A stretch of 35,792 nucleotides of DNA from positions 1 through 35,792 of the forward strand of contig NZ_BAGK01000069.1 of NCBI RefSeq assembly GCF_000308795.1, in the 5' to 3' direction. The DNA is from Nocardia thailandica NBRC 100428 (GTDB lineage: Bacteria > Actinomycetota > Actinomycetes > Mycobacteriales > Mycobacteriaceae). How positions within the stretch are numbered: position 1 is the first letter of the stretch; each line of letters starts with the position of its first letter. The notes beneath the pieces are model-generated. The model did no database searches. It was given only the letters and a program-made list of their open reading frames with translations, and was not told where the DNA came from. The translations under genes were made by a program, and so were the position numbers. Below are positions 8,561 through 15,726 of the stretch, in pieces.

Positions 8561-9721
8561 ATGCACATCCGATCCCGGGCCTCGGTCGCGGCCGCGCTGA
8601 CGATCGTCTCGGTCCTGACCCTGTCCGCCTGCGGCGGCGACTCCGGCGCCCACGACCACCCGCACGCGCCGGGCGCCGAGCCCATCGCGCTCACCTACGA
8701 CGGCGGCATCTACGTCCTGACGGGCGACACCCTGGCCCCCGTCGGCCAGGTGAGCATCGACGGCTTCAACCGCCTCAACCCGGCGGGCGACGACCACCAC
8801 CTCATCGTCTCCACCGCCGACCGCTTCCGCGTGTTCGACGCCGCCGACGCGGAATTCACCGGCGTCGACATCGCGGCGAGCAAGCCCGGCCACGTCGTGC
8901 GGCACGCGGGCCGGACGGTCCTGTTCGCCGACGGCTCGGGCGAGGTCACCCTTCTCGACACCGCCACGCTCGGCGACGAGTCCCCGCGGCGCACCACCTA
9001 CCGGGCCGCCGCCCCGCACCACGGCGTCGCCGTCGAACTCGCCAACCGGGAACTCGTGGTCACCCTCGGCACCGAGGAGAAGCGGACCGGCATCGCCGTC
9101 CTGGACGCCGACCGTCACGAACGCACCCGCAACGAGGACTGCCCCGGCGTGCACGGCGAGGCCACCGCCGCGAACGAGACCGTCGTGATCGGCTGCCAGA
9201 CCGGCGCGCTGGTCTATCGCGACGGCGTCATCACCAAGGTCACCAGCCCCACCCCCTACGGCCGCATCGGCAACATGGCGGGCAGCGACGCGTCCCCGGT
9301 CGTCCTCGGCGACTACAAGCAGGACCGGGACGCCGAACTCGAGCGGCCCCAGCGGGTCTCGCTGGTCGACACGGTCACCGGCACCCTGCGGCTGGTCGAC
9401 CTCGGCACCAGCTACTCCTTCCGCTCGCTCGGCCGCGGCCCCCGGGGCGAGGGGCTGGTCCTCGGCACCGACGGCGGCCTGCGCGTCATCGACCCGGGCA
9501 CCGGCGCGGTGACCCGCACCATCCCGGTGCTCGGCGCCTGGCAGGAGCCGCTGAAGTGGCAGGCCGCCCGACCCGCGCTGTTCGCGCGCGGCGGCGACGC
9601 CTACGTCACCGACCCGGCGGCCGCACAGGTGCACCGGATCGACCTCGCCGAGGGCAAGGTCGTCGCCACGGCCACCCTGGACCAGGCGCCCAACGAGATC
9701 AGCGGCGTCTCGGCCCACTGA
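8561..9721 (+). CDS. aztD: Zinc metallochaperone AztD
   Basis: A 386-residue secreted lipoprotein with lipobox LSAC (Cys24), followed at once by a HDHPH zinc-binding cluster (31-35). Short beta-rich segments (GIYVLTGDTL, RFRVFDAADAEF, EVTLLDTATL, ALVYRDGVI, GLRVIDPGTG, VHRIDLAEGKVV) repeat along the chain as in a beta-propeller. In characterised AztD the N-terminal histidine motif and a propeller site carry zinc and hand it directly to AztC. ATG 8561 has an AAAGAGAGAG purine run upstream. As last gene of the operon it would be expressed with aztB and aztC under zinc limitation. It duplicates the type of domain fused to AztB. Confidence 0.88.
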   Translation: MHIRSRASVAAALTIVSVLTLSACGGDSGAHDHPHAPGAEPIALTYDGGIYVLTGDTLAPVGQVSIDGFNRLNPAGDDHHLIVSTADRFRVFDAADAEFTGVDIAASKPGHVVRHAGRTVLFADGSGEVTLLDTATLGDESPRRTTYRAAAPHHGVAVELANRELVVTLGTEEKRTGIAVLDADRHERTRNEDCPGVHGEATAANETVVIGCQTGALVYRDGVITKVTSPTPYGRIGNMAGSDASPVVLGDYKQDRDAELERPQRVSLVDTVTGTLRLVDLGTSYSFRSLGRGPRGEGLVLGTDGGLRVIDPGTGAVTRTIPVLGAWQEPLKWQAARPALFARGGDAYVTDPAAAQVHRIDLAEGKVVATATLDQAPNEISGVSAH

Positions 9722-9772
9722 CCCGGGCACGTCCGGCGGCGTCCGCGCCCGCGGAGGCCGCCGGCGACCCGG

Positions 9773-10966
9773 TCAGCCCGCGCAGCGCACCACCGCGTCC
9801 CGGAGTTTGCGGCTGCGCACGTCGTCGAGGATGGCCATCCCGAGCCGGTTCATGGTGTAACCGAAGCCGAGGCCGGTGGCCGGGTCGGCGAAGCCGAACG
9901 AGCCGCCGAGGCCGGTGGTGCCGTAGGCGCGCTTGTCCGAACCGAACCGGAACGACCCGCGCGACTTGCGGAAGCCGAGGTGATAGCGGCTCCTGGTGTG
10001 CAGCACCAGGTCCTGCGCGGGGACGTCGTCGGCGGTCTCGGCGAGCGCGAGCCGGTCGAGCACGGGCTCCGACAGCGGCAGCACCCCGGTCCGTCCGGCG
10101 GCCGCGCCGTACACCCGGGCCAGGGCGCGGGCGTTGCCGACGCCGTTCATGCCCGGCCACTCCACCCGCAGGAACTCCCGGCGCGCGGCGCGGGCGGGGG
10201 CGCCGGGCCGCGGGTTGGTCAGCGCGCCGTAGGACAGCCCGCGCTTGGCGTAGACCTCGAGGCCGATCCGCAGCGGCAGATCGCGTTCGTAGCGCAGGAT
10301 GTCGAGGCCCTTGGTCGCCGAGAGCACGGCCACCCGCTCCATCGGCTCGTTGTCCGGGTAGCCGATGAACAGGTCGGCGCCGAGCGGGCCCGCGATCTCC
10401 TCGGCGAAGAACCGGCCGACCCCGCGGCCGGCCGGATCCACCCGCCGCAGCAGCTCGTTCTGGTACAGGCCGTAGGTCAGCGCGTGGTAGCCGTGGCGGG
10501 TGCCCGGCGTCCAGGCCGGCTTCTGCTCGGCCAGGATCACCGCGAGCGCGTCCTGGTCGGCCAGCTCGCCCAGCTTCACGATGCGGTCGAGCTGCGAGAG
10601 GCCGGCCTGGTGATCGATCAGCTGGCGCACGGTGACGTCCTGCTTGCCGTTGGCCGCGAACTCGGGCCAGTGCTTCGCCACCGGGTCCTCGTAGTCCAGC
10701 AGTCCCCGCGACACCGCGGCCGCGATCGTGAACGCCGACATTCCCTTCGACGAGGAGAACACCGGCACGATGGTGTCGCGCTCCCAGGGCTGCACCCGCG
10801 CGCGGTCCCGATGCCCTGCCCACAGATCGACGACGGGGGTGTCCCCGTCGTAGACGGCGACGGCGGCGCCGATCTCGGCATGGTCGGTGAAGTTGCGGCG
10901 GAAGGCATCGGCGACGGGGCCGAAACCGGCCGCCACGTCACCGTGGATGGAGGGTGCAGCGCTCAT
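9773..10966 (-). CDS. Serine hydrolase, beta-lactamase/EstB family
   Basis: A 397-residue class C beta-lactamase-fold esterase or peptidase. The SxxK motif is SSSK (Ser71, Lys74), the second-motif tyrosine is Tyr158 in HGYHALTYG, and a glycine-rich GLGGSFGFAD segment near the C-terminus fits the third motif. It has the WAGHRD and PVFSSSKG segments found in EstB/LipL-like actinobacterial esterases, and no signal peptide, suggesting a cytoplasmic esterase rather than a beta-lactamase. ATG 10966 was chosen over an upstream in-frame extension that would overlap the divergent gene. It is head-to-head with a second member of the same superfamily, 58 bp away, so the two probably share regulation. 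Confidence 0.88.
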   Translation of the reverse strand: MSAAPSIHGDVAAGFGPVADAFRRNFTDHAEIGAAVAVYDGDTPVVDLWAGHRDRARVQPWERDTIVPVFSSSKGMSAFTIAAAVSRGLLDYEDPVAKHWPEFAANGKQDVTVRQLIDHQAGLSQLDRIVKLGELADQDALAVILAEQKPAWTPGTRHGYHALTYGLYQNELLRRVDPAGRGVGRFFAEEIAGPLGADLFIGYPDNEPMERVAVLSATKGLDILRYERDLPLRIGLEVYAKRGLSYGALTNPRPGAPARAARREFLRVEWPGMNGVGNARALARVYGAAAGRTGVLPLSEPVLDRLALAETADDVPAQDLVLHTRSRYHLGFRKSRGSFRFGSDKRAYGTTGLGGSFGFADPATGLGFGYTMNRLGMAILDDVRSRKLRDAVVRCAG

Positions 10967-11024
10967 GGTGGTACCGATGGTATCGCCCACCCGCGCGCGG
11001 CCGCCCTCTCGTAGGCTGACCGGC

Positions 11025-11843
11025 ATGCGAGCGCTGACCCAGATCGAGTCCTGGCCGGTGGAACATGCCGCGGCGGCGGTGATCACCCGGGGCCGTGCCG
11101 AGCTGGCCGGCGACGCGGGCCGGGTGTTCCGGCTCGCCTCGGTCACCAAACCGCTCGTCGCCTACGCCACCCTGGTCGCGGTCGAGGAGGGCGCGGTCGA
11201 ACTCGACCAGCCCGCTGGCCCACCCGGGGCCACCGTCCGCCACCTGCTCGCCCACACCTCCGGCGTCGCCTTCGCCACGCCCGAGGTCATCGCGGCGCCC
11301 GGCACCCGCCGCATCTACTCGAGCGCGGGCTTCGAACTGCTCGCCGACTTCCTCGCCACGCAGACCGAGATCGACTTCCCCCGCTACCTGCACGAGGCGG
11401 TCTTCGCGCCCCTCGGCATGCGGACCGCCGTGCTCGACGGCTCCGCCGGGCACGCCGCCTCGGCCTCCCTCGCCGACCTCGTCGCGTTCGCCACCGAATT
11501 GCTGTCGCCGCGCCTCGTCTCCCGGGCCACCCTCGACGAGGCGACCACCGTCCAGTTCCCCGGCCTCGACGGCGTCCTGCCCGGGTTCGGCACCCAGCGC
11601 CCCAACGACTGGGGGCTCGGCTTCGAGATCCGCGACGGCAAGACCCCGCACTGGACCGGCGCGGGCAATTCGGCCCGCACCTACGGGCACTTCGGGCAGT
11701 CCGGGACCTTCCTGTGGGTCGATCCCGCGCTGGGGGCCGCGTGCGTGGCCCTGAGCGACCGCGACTTCGGCGACTGGGCCCGCGACGTGTGGCCGCCGTT
11801 CAGTGACACGGTGATTGCGGACCTGCAACACGCTGGGACGTAA
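11025..11843 (+). CDS. Compact serine hydrolase, beta-lactamase family
   Basis: A 272-residue member of the beta-lactamase (PF00144-type) superfamily, much shorter than its divergent neighbour. SVTK provides the catalytic Ser39 and Lys42, YSS (98-100) replaces the usual YxN, and HFGQSG near residue 235 is the third motif. The supporting segment HLLAHTSG is present. It begins directly at MRALTQIESWPVEHAAAAV without a signal peptide, so it acts in the cytoplasm. The substrate is unknown. ATG 11025 is the only good start, although its ribosome binding site is weak; CTGACCGGC precedes it. Confidence 0.87.
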   Translation: MRALTQIESWPVEHAAAAVITRGRAELAGDAGRVFRLASVTKPLVAYATLVAVEEGAVELDQPAGPPGATVRHLLAHTSGVAFATPEVIAAPGTRRIYSSAGFELLADFLATQTEIDFPRYLHEAVFAPLGMRTAVLDGSAGHAASASLADLVAFATELLSPRLVSRATLDEATTVQFPGLDGVLPGFGTQRPNDWGLGFEIRDGKTPHWTGAGNSARTYGHFGQSGTFLWVDPALGAACVALSDRDFGDWARDVWPPFSDTVIADLQHAGT

Positions 11844-11939
11844 CACCGGTAACTCCAGTCCGCTTCAGTAGACTCGGGCCACGCCGGTCCGGCAGGGCGT
11901 TGGGGAAGACGCTCCTTGTCGAGGCTGGAGGTGTTGGTG

Positions 11940-12476
11940 GTGCGCGCATCGACTCAGTTCGCTGACGCGACGGCGGGTGTGGTCTACATCCACTCCTCGC
12001 CCGCCGCGTTGTGCCCGCACGTCGAATGGGCACTGACCGCGGCGCTGTCGGCCCCCGCGCGCCTGCGCTGGACCGTCCAGCCCGCCGACGGCCACCTGCG
12101 CGCCTCCTCCGACTGGATCGGCCCGGTGGGCACCGCGTCCCGGATAGCCCAATCGTTGCGCACCTGGCCGGTTCTGCGCTTCGAGGTCACCGAGGACCCC
12201 TCCGACGGCGTGGACGGCGAGCGCTACAGCTTCGTCCCCGGGCTCGGTCTCTGGCACGGTTCCACCGGCGCCAACGGCGATGTCGTGCTGGGGGAGATGC
12301 GATTACGCGCCCTGCTGCAGGCCGCGGGCGAACTCGGCGCGCACGGCGCCTACGATCTGTCCGCCGAGATCGACCGCGCCCTCGGCACGCCCTGGGACGA
12401 GGACCTCGAGTCCTACCGGCACGGTGTCGACAACAGCGGCGCGGAGGTGCACTGGCTGCGCCGCGACGTCGGCTGA
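11940..12476 (+). CDS. DUF3145 protein
   Basis: A 178-residue actinobacterial DUF3145 protein. The opening RASTQFADATAGVVYIHSSP, the segment CPHVEWAL and the core FEVTEDPSDGVDGERY are typical of the family, which is widely conserved in Mycobacteriales but has no established function. GTG 11940 is chosen because GGAGG (11927-11931) lies eight bases upstream; a start further left would lack this spacing. It is a single gene with its own short AT-richer leader after the hydrolase. No signal peptide or membrane segment is visible. Confidence 0.85.
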   Translation: MRASTQFADATAGVVYIHSSPAALCPHVEWALTAALSAPARLRWTVQPADGHLRASSDWIGPVGTASRIAQSLRTWPVLRFEVTEDPSDGVDGERYSFVPGLGLWHGSTGANGDVVLGEMRLRALLQAAGELGAHGAYDLSAEIDRALGTPWDEDLESYRHGVDNSGAEVHWLRRDVG

Positions 12477-12775
12477 GCGTCCGCGCCCGGGTTTTCGGCC
12501 GACGAACCGGTCGGTTCCGTGGAGGTTTTCCGGTGACTCGCCACGGGCGCAGGATCGTTCGCCCGATCGCGGGCGGGGTGATCGGCGCGGCGTCGGGGTA
12601 GCTCACCGTCCCGTGCCGCGCGCCGGGCCCCGCGTGTTGCGCATCGATGTTTTTCCGGTATCACCGCAGGTGGGTTCCCCGCTGCCGCGACCTGCACGAG
12701 AATGTGCAACGGGACCGAGATCCGGTCCGGCAGAGTATGTTCCGCCGGTCCCGGCGGGCAGACTGGAGGGGCACG
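12477..12775. other. 299-bp non-coding gap
   Basis: The only possible coding element is a 22-codon frame at 12534-12602 (GTG start, GGAGG about 8 bases upstream) with a Gly/Ala-rich C-terminus. Otherwise I see no RNA gene or mobile element. A promoter for the secreted protein at 12776 probably lies in the last 150 bases, around TATGTTCC. Confidence 0.5.
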
Positions 12776-13345
12776 ATGACTTTTTCGTCTCGAACGAGTT
12801 CCCGCGCAGTGCGATTCGGCTCGATCGCCGTCCTCGCCGCGGGCGCGCTCGGCATCGCATCCGGCACCGCGCACGCGGCACCCGCCGTGCCCGTGGTGCA
12901 CGGCGCCGAAGGGGGAGTGGAATTCGTCGCGAGCCCGCTGACCGACGGGTCCGGGCTCACCGCCCGCACCGAGGCGGGCACCTTCACCCTCGCGGGCGGG
13001 GCCGTCCTGCTGGCGGACCCCGAGGGCCGGATCGTGGCCTCGGTCCCGACCCGGATCGTCACCGGCGCGGGCACCTTCGACCTGGACGCCGGTGTCGCCG
13101 CCGACGGCCGGTCGGTCACCCTGCGTCCCGTCGGCGCGCCCGCGGTGGTGCAGAACCACCTCGCGGGCTTCGTCGACGAGGCCGCCGACACCCAGGCCCG
13201 CAAGCAGTACAACGCGGGCATCGGCGCCCTGATCGGCGCGGGCATCGGCGCGGTGCTCGGGTTCTTCCTCGGCGGCGTCGGCGCGCTGGTCACCGTCCCG
13301 ATCGGGGCCGGGATCGGCGCGCTCATCGGGTATTCGACGCCGTAG
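12776..13345 (+). CDS. Secreted glycine-zipper protein (DUF8020-like)
   Basis: A 189-residue exported protein. A signal peptide with RTSSRAVRF followed by a hydrophobic core ends at TAHA-AP, so cleavage is expected after residue 34. The middle part is polar with many beta-prone strands. The C-terminal ~42 residues form a glycine zipper (GIGALIGAGIGAVLGFFLGG and so on) that could insert into or associate with membrane. The layout recalls a family common in multiple copies in Nocardia and Rhodococcus (DUF8020, from memory); function is unknown. CTGGAGGGG upstream of ATG 12776 is a good ribosome binding site. A strong hairpin follows the stop. Confidence 0.78.
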   Translation: MTFSSRTSSRAVRFGSIAVLAAGALGIASGTAHAAPAVPVVHGAEGGVEFVASPLTDGSGLTARTEAGTFTLAGGAVLLADPEGRIVASVPTRIVTGAGTFDLDAGVAADGRSVTLRPVGAPAVVQNHLAGFVDEAADTQARKQYNAGIGALIGAGIGAVLGFFLGGVGALVTVPIGAGIGALIGYSTP

Positions 13346-13354
13346 CCGGTGACG

Positions 13355-13382
13355 GCGGCCGCCGGGGGTGCCCGGCGGCCGC
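13355..13382. terminator. GC-rich hairpin between convergent genes
   Basis: A perfect 12-bp stem (13355-13366 with 13371-13382) closes a GGTG loop between the secreted protein gene and thioredoxin, which converge here. No T-run follows on either strand, so it may act as a bidirectional terminator of the U-less actinobacterial kind. Confidence 0.6.
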
Positions 13383-13399
13383 ACGCGCCGGATCCCGGC

Positions 13400-13723
13400 T
13401 CAGTAGGTGCCCGCCAGGTCGTCGAGCAGGCGGCGCTTGGACCGGGCGCCGACCACGGTCCGCACGGGCTCGCCGCGGTGGAACACCATGAGCGTCGGCA
13501 TGGACAGCACCGCGTAGTCGGCGGTGGTCCGCGGGTTGGCGTCGACGTCGAGCTGCACGACCGTGAGCTGGCCGGCCACCTCGTCGGCCAGCTCGGCGAG
13601 CATCGGTGCGATCATCTTGCACGGCGGGCACCAGTCGGCGGTGAACTCGACCAGCACGGGCCGGTCGCTGCCGAGCACCGCGTCGGCGAAGGTCTGATCG
13701 GTGACGGCGGGCAGAGTGGACAT
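13400..13723 (-). CDS. Thioredoxin
   Basis: A 107-residue thioredoxin. The active site is WCPPC (Cys32, Cys35) instead of the canonical WCGPC, and the cis-proline loop SMPT is present. The FTADWCPPCKMIAPMLAELA helix and QLDVDANPRTTADYAVLSMPTL segment are typical. It would reduce disulfides in cytoplasmic proteins using thioredoxin reductase; the Pro-Pro dipeptide may raise or shift the redox potential. It lies downstream of a MerR gene on the same strand, with a MerR-style promoter in the 72-bp gap, so it is likely induced by thiol or oxidative stress. Confidence 0.93.
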   Translation of the reverse strand: MSTLPAVTDQTFADAVLGSDRPVLVEFTADWCPPCKMIAPMLAELADEVAGQLTVVQLDVDANPRTTADYAVLSMPTLMVFHRGEPVRTVVGARSKRRLLDDLAGTY

Positions 13724-13762
13724 CGGAGGCCTCCCGGAGGTCGGTCGTGACGGACCCGTCCG

Positions 13763-13793
13763 ACGCTAGGGATTGACGCCGACGTCAAGGCAA
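13763..13793 (-). promoter_or_regulatory. MerR-type promoter/operator for thioredoxin
   Basis: On the minus strand a -35-like TTGCCT (13788-13793) and -10-like TAGCGT (13763-13768) are separated by 19 bp, the long spacer typical of MerR-activated promoters. The spacer and -35 carry the perfect palindrome TTGACG-N4-CGTCAA (13773-13788). The adjacent MerR gene is the obvious regulator. Confidence 0.65.
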
Positions 13794-13795
13794 GC

Positions 13796-14191
13796 TCATC
13801 CCCCCACCCCGCCCGTCCCCGGCTCGAACTCGCAGCGTGGCGCGGGGGGCGCGCCGTCGAGGCGGTCGAGGATCCAGCTCCGCACCCCGTCGAGTTTCGC
13901 GATCAGCTCCCCGAGCTCGGCCGCCTTGCGCCGGTACACCTCCGCCGAGGCCGGGCACTCGTCCCCCGAGGCGTAGCCGGCCCGCAGGCATTCCACGAAC
14001 GGCCGGATCTCCTCCAGCTCGAACCCGCAGCCCCGCAGGGTCCGGATCTGGCGCAAGACGACCAGATCCTCCTCGCCGTAGACGCGATAGCCGTTGCCGT
14101 CCCGCTCCGCGCGCAGCAACCCGCGCGACTCGTAGTACCGCAGCGCCCGCGTCGTCGTCTCCGCGCGCTCGGCCAGTTCCCCGATCCGCAT
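13796..14191 (-). CDS. MerR family transcriptional regulator
   Basis: A 131-residue MerR regulator. Residues 1-70 hold the winged helix with MRIGELAERAETTTRALRYYE and GYRVYGEED. A dimerisation helix follows and then a C-terminal region with Cys68 and Cys79, plus another cysteine near residue 123; Cys55 also occurs. The cysteine pair could sense thiol oxidation or metal. ATG 14191 has a GGGAGTGGACG leader; an upstream in-frame start would add twelve residues before the conserved MRIGEL. It is transcribed ahead of thioredoxin on the same strand and probably activates it through the palindrome at 13773-13788. Confidence 0.9.
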   Translation of the reverse strand: MRIGELAERAETTTRALRYYESRGLLRAERDGNGYRVYGEEDLVVLRQIRTLRGCGFELEEIRPFVECLRAGYASGDECPASAEVYRRKAAELGELIAKLDGVRSWILDRLDGAPPAPRCEFEPGTGGVGG

Positions 14192-14284
14192 CCGTCCACT
14201 CCCGTCCCGTTCGGTCACCGGAGACAACCCCGGGTGCGGTGCCGTGGATTCCGCGCGCGGCGCACCGGGCCCGCGGCGCTCCGG

Positions 14285-14680
14285 TCAGCCGAGGGCGTCG
14301 AGGGCGGCGCGCAGGCGGCTCGTCGCCTCGGCGGCGACGGGTTCCAGCGCGGGCTCCCCGGTGACCCGCACCATCAGCTCGGGGTCGATCGCCTCGACGA
14401 TCACCGTGCCGGGATCGCCGGGGTCGCGGCGGACGACGACATTGCACGGCAGCAGCAGGCCGATCCGGCGGTCCGTGGTGACGGCGCGGTGGGCCAGCGG
14501 CGGGTTGCAGGCGCCCAGGATGACGTAGTCCTCGAGCTCGGCGCCGAGCTTGGCCCGCAGGGTGGCGCGCATGTCGATCTCGGTGAGCACCCCGAACCCC
14601 TGCGCGCCGAGCGCCTCGCGGGTGCGGGCCACGGCCTCGTCGAAGTCGGCGCGCAGGGTGGTGGACAGTCCCAGCTCCAT
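14285..14680 (-). CDS. DUF302 protein
   Basis: A 131-residue DUF302 protein. The opening ELGLSTTLRADFDEAVARTREAL, the central GFGVLTEIDMRATLRAKLGAE and the hydrophobic strand IGLLLPCNVVV are hallmarks. Cys58 (GACNP), His64 and Cys79 (LPCNV) cluster in the core. DUF302 proteins bind small ligands in other species and are often found with CsoR-type copper or persulfide regulators. Here two CsoR-like palindromes lie in its promoter, shared with the divergent cysteine-rich mini-protein. No csoR gene is in the window. Function in copper or sulfur stress is inference. Confidence 0.85.
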   Translation of the reverse strand: MELGLSTTLRADFDEAVARTREALGAQGFGVLTEIDMRATLRAKLGAELEDYVILGACNPPLAHRAVTTDRRIGLLLPCNVVVRRDPGDPGTVIVEAIDPELMVRVTGEPALEPVAAEATSRLRAALDALG

Positions 14681-14705
14681 GACGTTCCTCTCGTGCGTCG
14701 CGAAT

Positions 14706-14721
14706 ATACCCCCGGGGGTAT
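14706..14721. promoter_or_regulatory. CsoR-like palindrome, copy 1
   Basis: ATACCCCCGGGGGTAT is a perfect 16-bp palindrome with the T/A-flanked G/C tract seen in CsoR/CstR-family operators. It lies 26 bp upstream of the DUF302 start. Confidence 0.7.
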
Positions 14722-14735
14722 CTACGCGACCGAGC

Positions 14736-14751
14736 ATACCCCGGCCGGTAT
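14736..14751. promoter_or_regulatory. CsoR-like palindrome, copy 2
   Basis: ATACCCCGGCCGGTAT keeps the ATACC/GGTAT ends but is imperfect inside. Its centre is exactly 30 bp from that of copy 1, so the two sites lie on nearly the same helix face, in front of the cysteine-rich mini-protein gene. Confidence 0.6.
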
Positions 14752-14799
14752 CCTGGAAACCGGCGACCCTGCCCACCGTCCCCGAAGGAGATCCCGCCG

Positions 14800-14937
14800 A
14801 TGTGCTACCCCGTTCCCTGCCCGACCTGCGGAAAGACCACCTGGGACGGCTGCGGCGAGCACGTCGACGCCGTGCGGGCCTCGGTCCCCGCCGAGCGGTG
14901 GTGCGGGGGTCACGAGCCGAGCACCGACAACCGCTGA
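14800..14937 (+). CDS. 45-residue cysteine-rich mini-protein (MCYP/CGKTTW family)
   Basis: A 45-residue protein starting MCYPVPCPTCGKTTWDGCG, with cysteines at 2, 7, 10, 18 and 35 and His21 and His38. The CPxCGKTTWxGCGxHVD pattern is one I recognise from many uncharacterised actinobacterial proteins of this length. The CxxC plus later cysteines suggest a small metal (zinc or copper) site or a persulfide-reactive protein. GAAGGAG at 14784-14790 ends nine bases before ATG 14800, so expression is well supported. It is divergent from the DUF302 gene with two CsoR-like palindromes in between, suggesting both respond to the same signal. Confidence 0.78.
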   Translation: MCYPVPCPTCGKTTWDGCGEHVDAVRASVPAERWCGGHEPSTDNR

Positions 14938-15051
14938 CCCGCCGCCCGGAGCCGCTACCGCTCGTGTGAACAGATCGAGCTTCTGTCTGCTTGCGAGAGG
15001 GTGCATGCTCGGTGCAAGCCCTGTGCAAGGCGGGGCGGTGAAAGTGCCGGA

Positions 15052-15528
15052 GTGACTTCTTCTTCCAGGTATGAGACCGACGATCGTGCCCAGATCAGCG
15101 GCTTGGTCATCCGTTACTACAGCGCTGTCGACGAGAAGCGCGTTGACCGCGCGCTCATCGATACGACATTCACCGAGGAAGGGCGGTGGGTCGGTCCGAC
15201 AGGCACAGCCCGGGTCGGTCGCGACCTGATAGCCGAGCAGCAGGCCGAAGCGGTGAGCATGTTCCGTGCAACCCACCATGTCACCTCGGACTACCTGGTC
15301 GACGTCGAAGGTGACACGGCGCGGCTGCGGGCGAATCTCACCGCGATGCACCTCTGGGGTGCGGGTACCACCGATCCGGCCGCGCTCGAATCCCATTTCC
15401 TGGCGGGAGGAGTCTTCGACGGAACCGCGGTTCGAACCGACGCCGGGTGGCGGTTGTCGGAGTTGCGACTGCGGATCGTGTGGCGGACGGGTGCTCTGCC
15501 GATCCATGTCGAGCCCGAGGCCCTGTGA
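15052..15528 (+). CDS. NTF2/SnoaL-like protein
   Basis: A 158-residue SnoaL-like (NTF2-fold) protein. It shows the opening helix DDRAQISGLVIRYYSAVDEK, the FTEEGRWVGPTGTARVGRDLI strand-turn and a THHVTSDYLVDVEGDTARLRANL core, as in the SnoaL_4 group. Such proteins are small hydrolases, isomerases or dehydratases, or ligand carriers; the catalytic residues cannot be assigned. The start is uncertain: GTG 15052 (GGAG abuts it) is preferred, and GTG 15001 is an in-frame alternative. Its codon use is a little less GC-biased than neighbours. It stands alone before tRNA-Val. Confidence 0.72.
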   Translation: MTSSSRYETDDRAQISGLVIRYYSAVDEKRVDRALIDTTFTEEGRWVGPTGTARVGRDLIAEQQAEAVSMFRATHHVTSDYLVDVEGDTARLRANLTAMHLWGAGTTDPAALESHFLAGGVFDGTAVRTDAGWRLSELRLRIVWRTGALPIHVEPEAL

Positions 15529-15622
15529 GGCAGCAGGTCGTCTTGGCGGTGAGGTCGACTGTCTTGCTGCCCGGGTCCGCGCCGCCACGCCGGTGATACG
15601 GAGCAGACCTGCATATTCGAGG

Positions 15623-15694
15623 TGGGCGCAGAGGGGTTCGAACCCCCGACCGCTGGTGTGTAAAACCAGTGCTCTACCGCTGAGCTATACGCCC
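15623..15694 (-). tRNA. tRNA-Val (UAC)
   Basis: A 72-nt cloverleaf on the minus strand. The acceptor stem GGGCGTA pairs with TGCGCCC (one G-U), discriminator A. The anticodon stem CTGGT/ACCAG encloses the loop TTTACAC, giving anticodon UAC for valine codon GUA. The T-arm has the usual GGTTCGAA. The CCA end is not fully encoded (only CC follows the discriminator). Confidence 0.96.
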
Positions 15695-15698
15695 TCGG

Positions 15699-15720
15699 CC
15701 CGCCGGTCGGGACCGGCGGG
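15699..15720 (-). terminator. Hairpin downstream of ahpE
   Basis: A perfect 9-bp GC stem (15699-15707 with 15712-15720) with loop CGGG lies seven bases after the ahpE stop and before tRNA-Val. It has no T-run, but its position suits an ahpE terminator. Confidence 0.6.
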
Positions 15721-15726
15721 GTCGGT

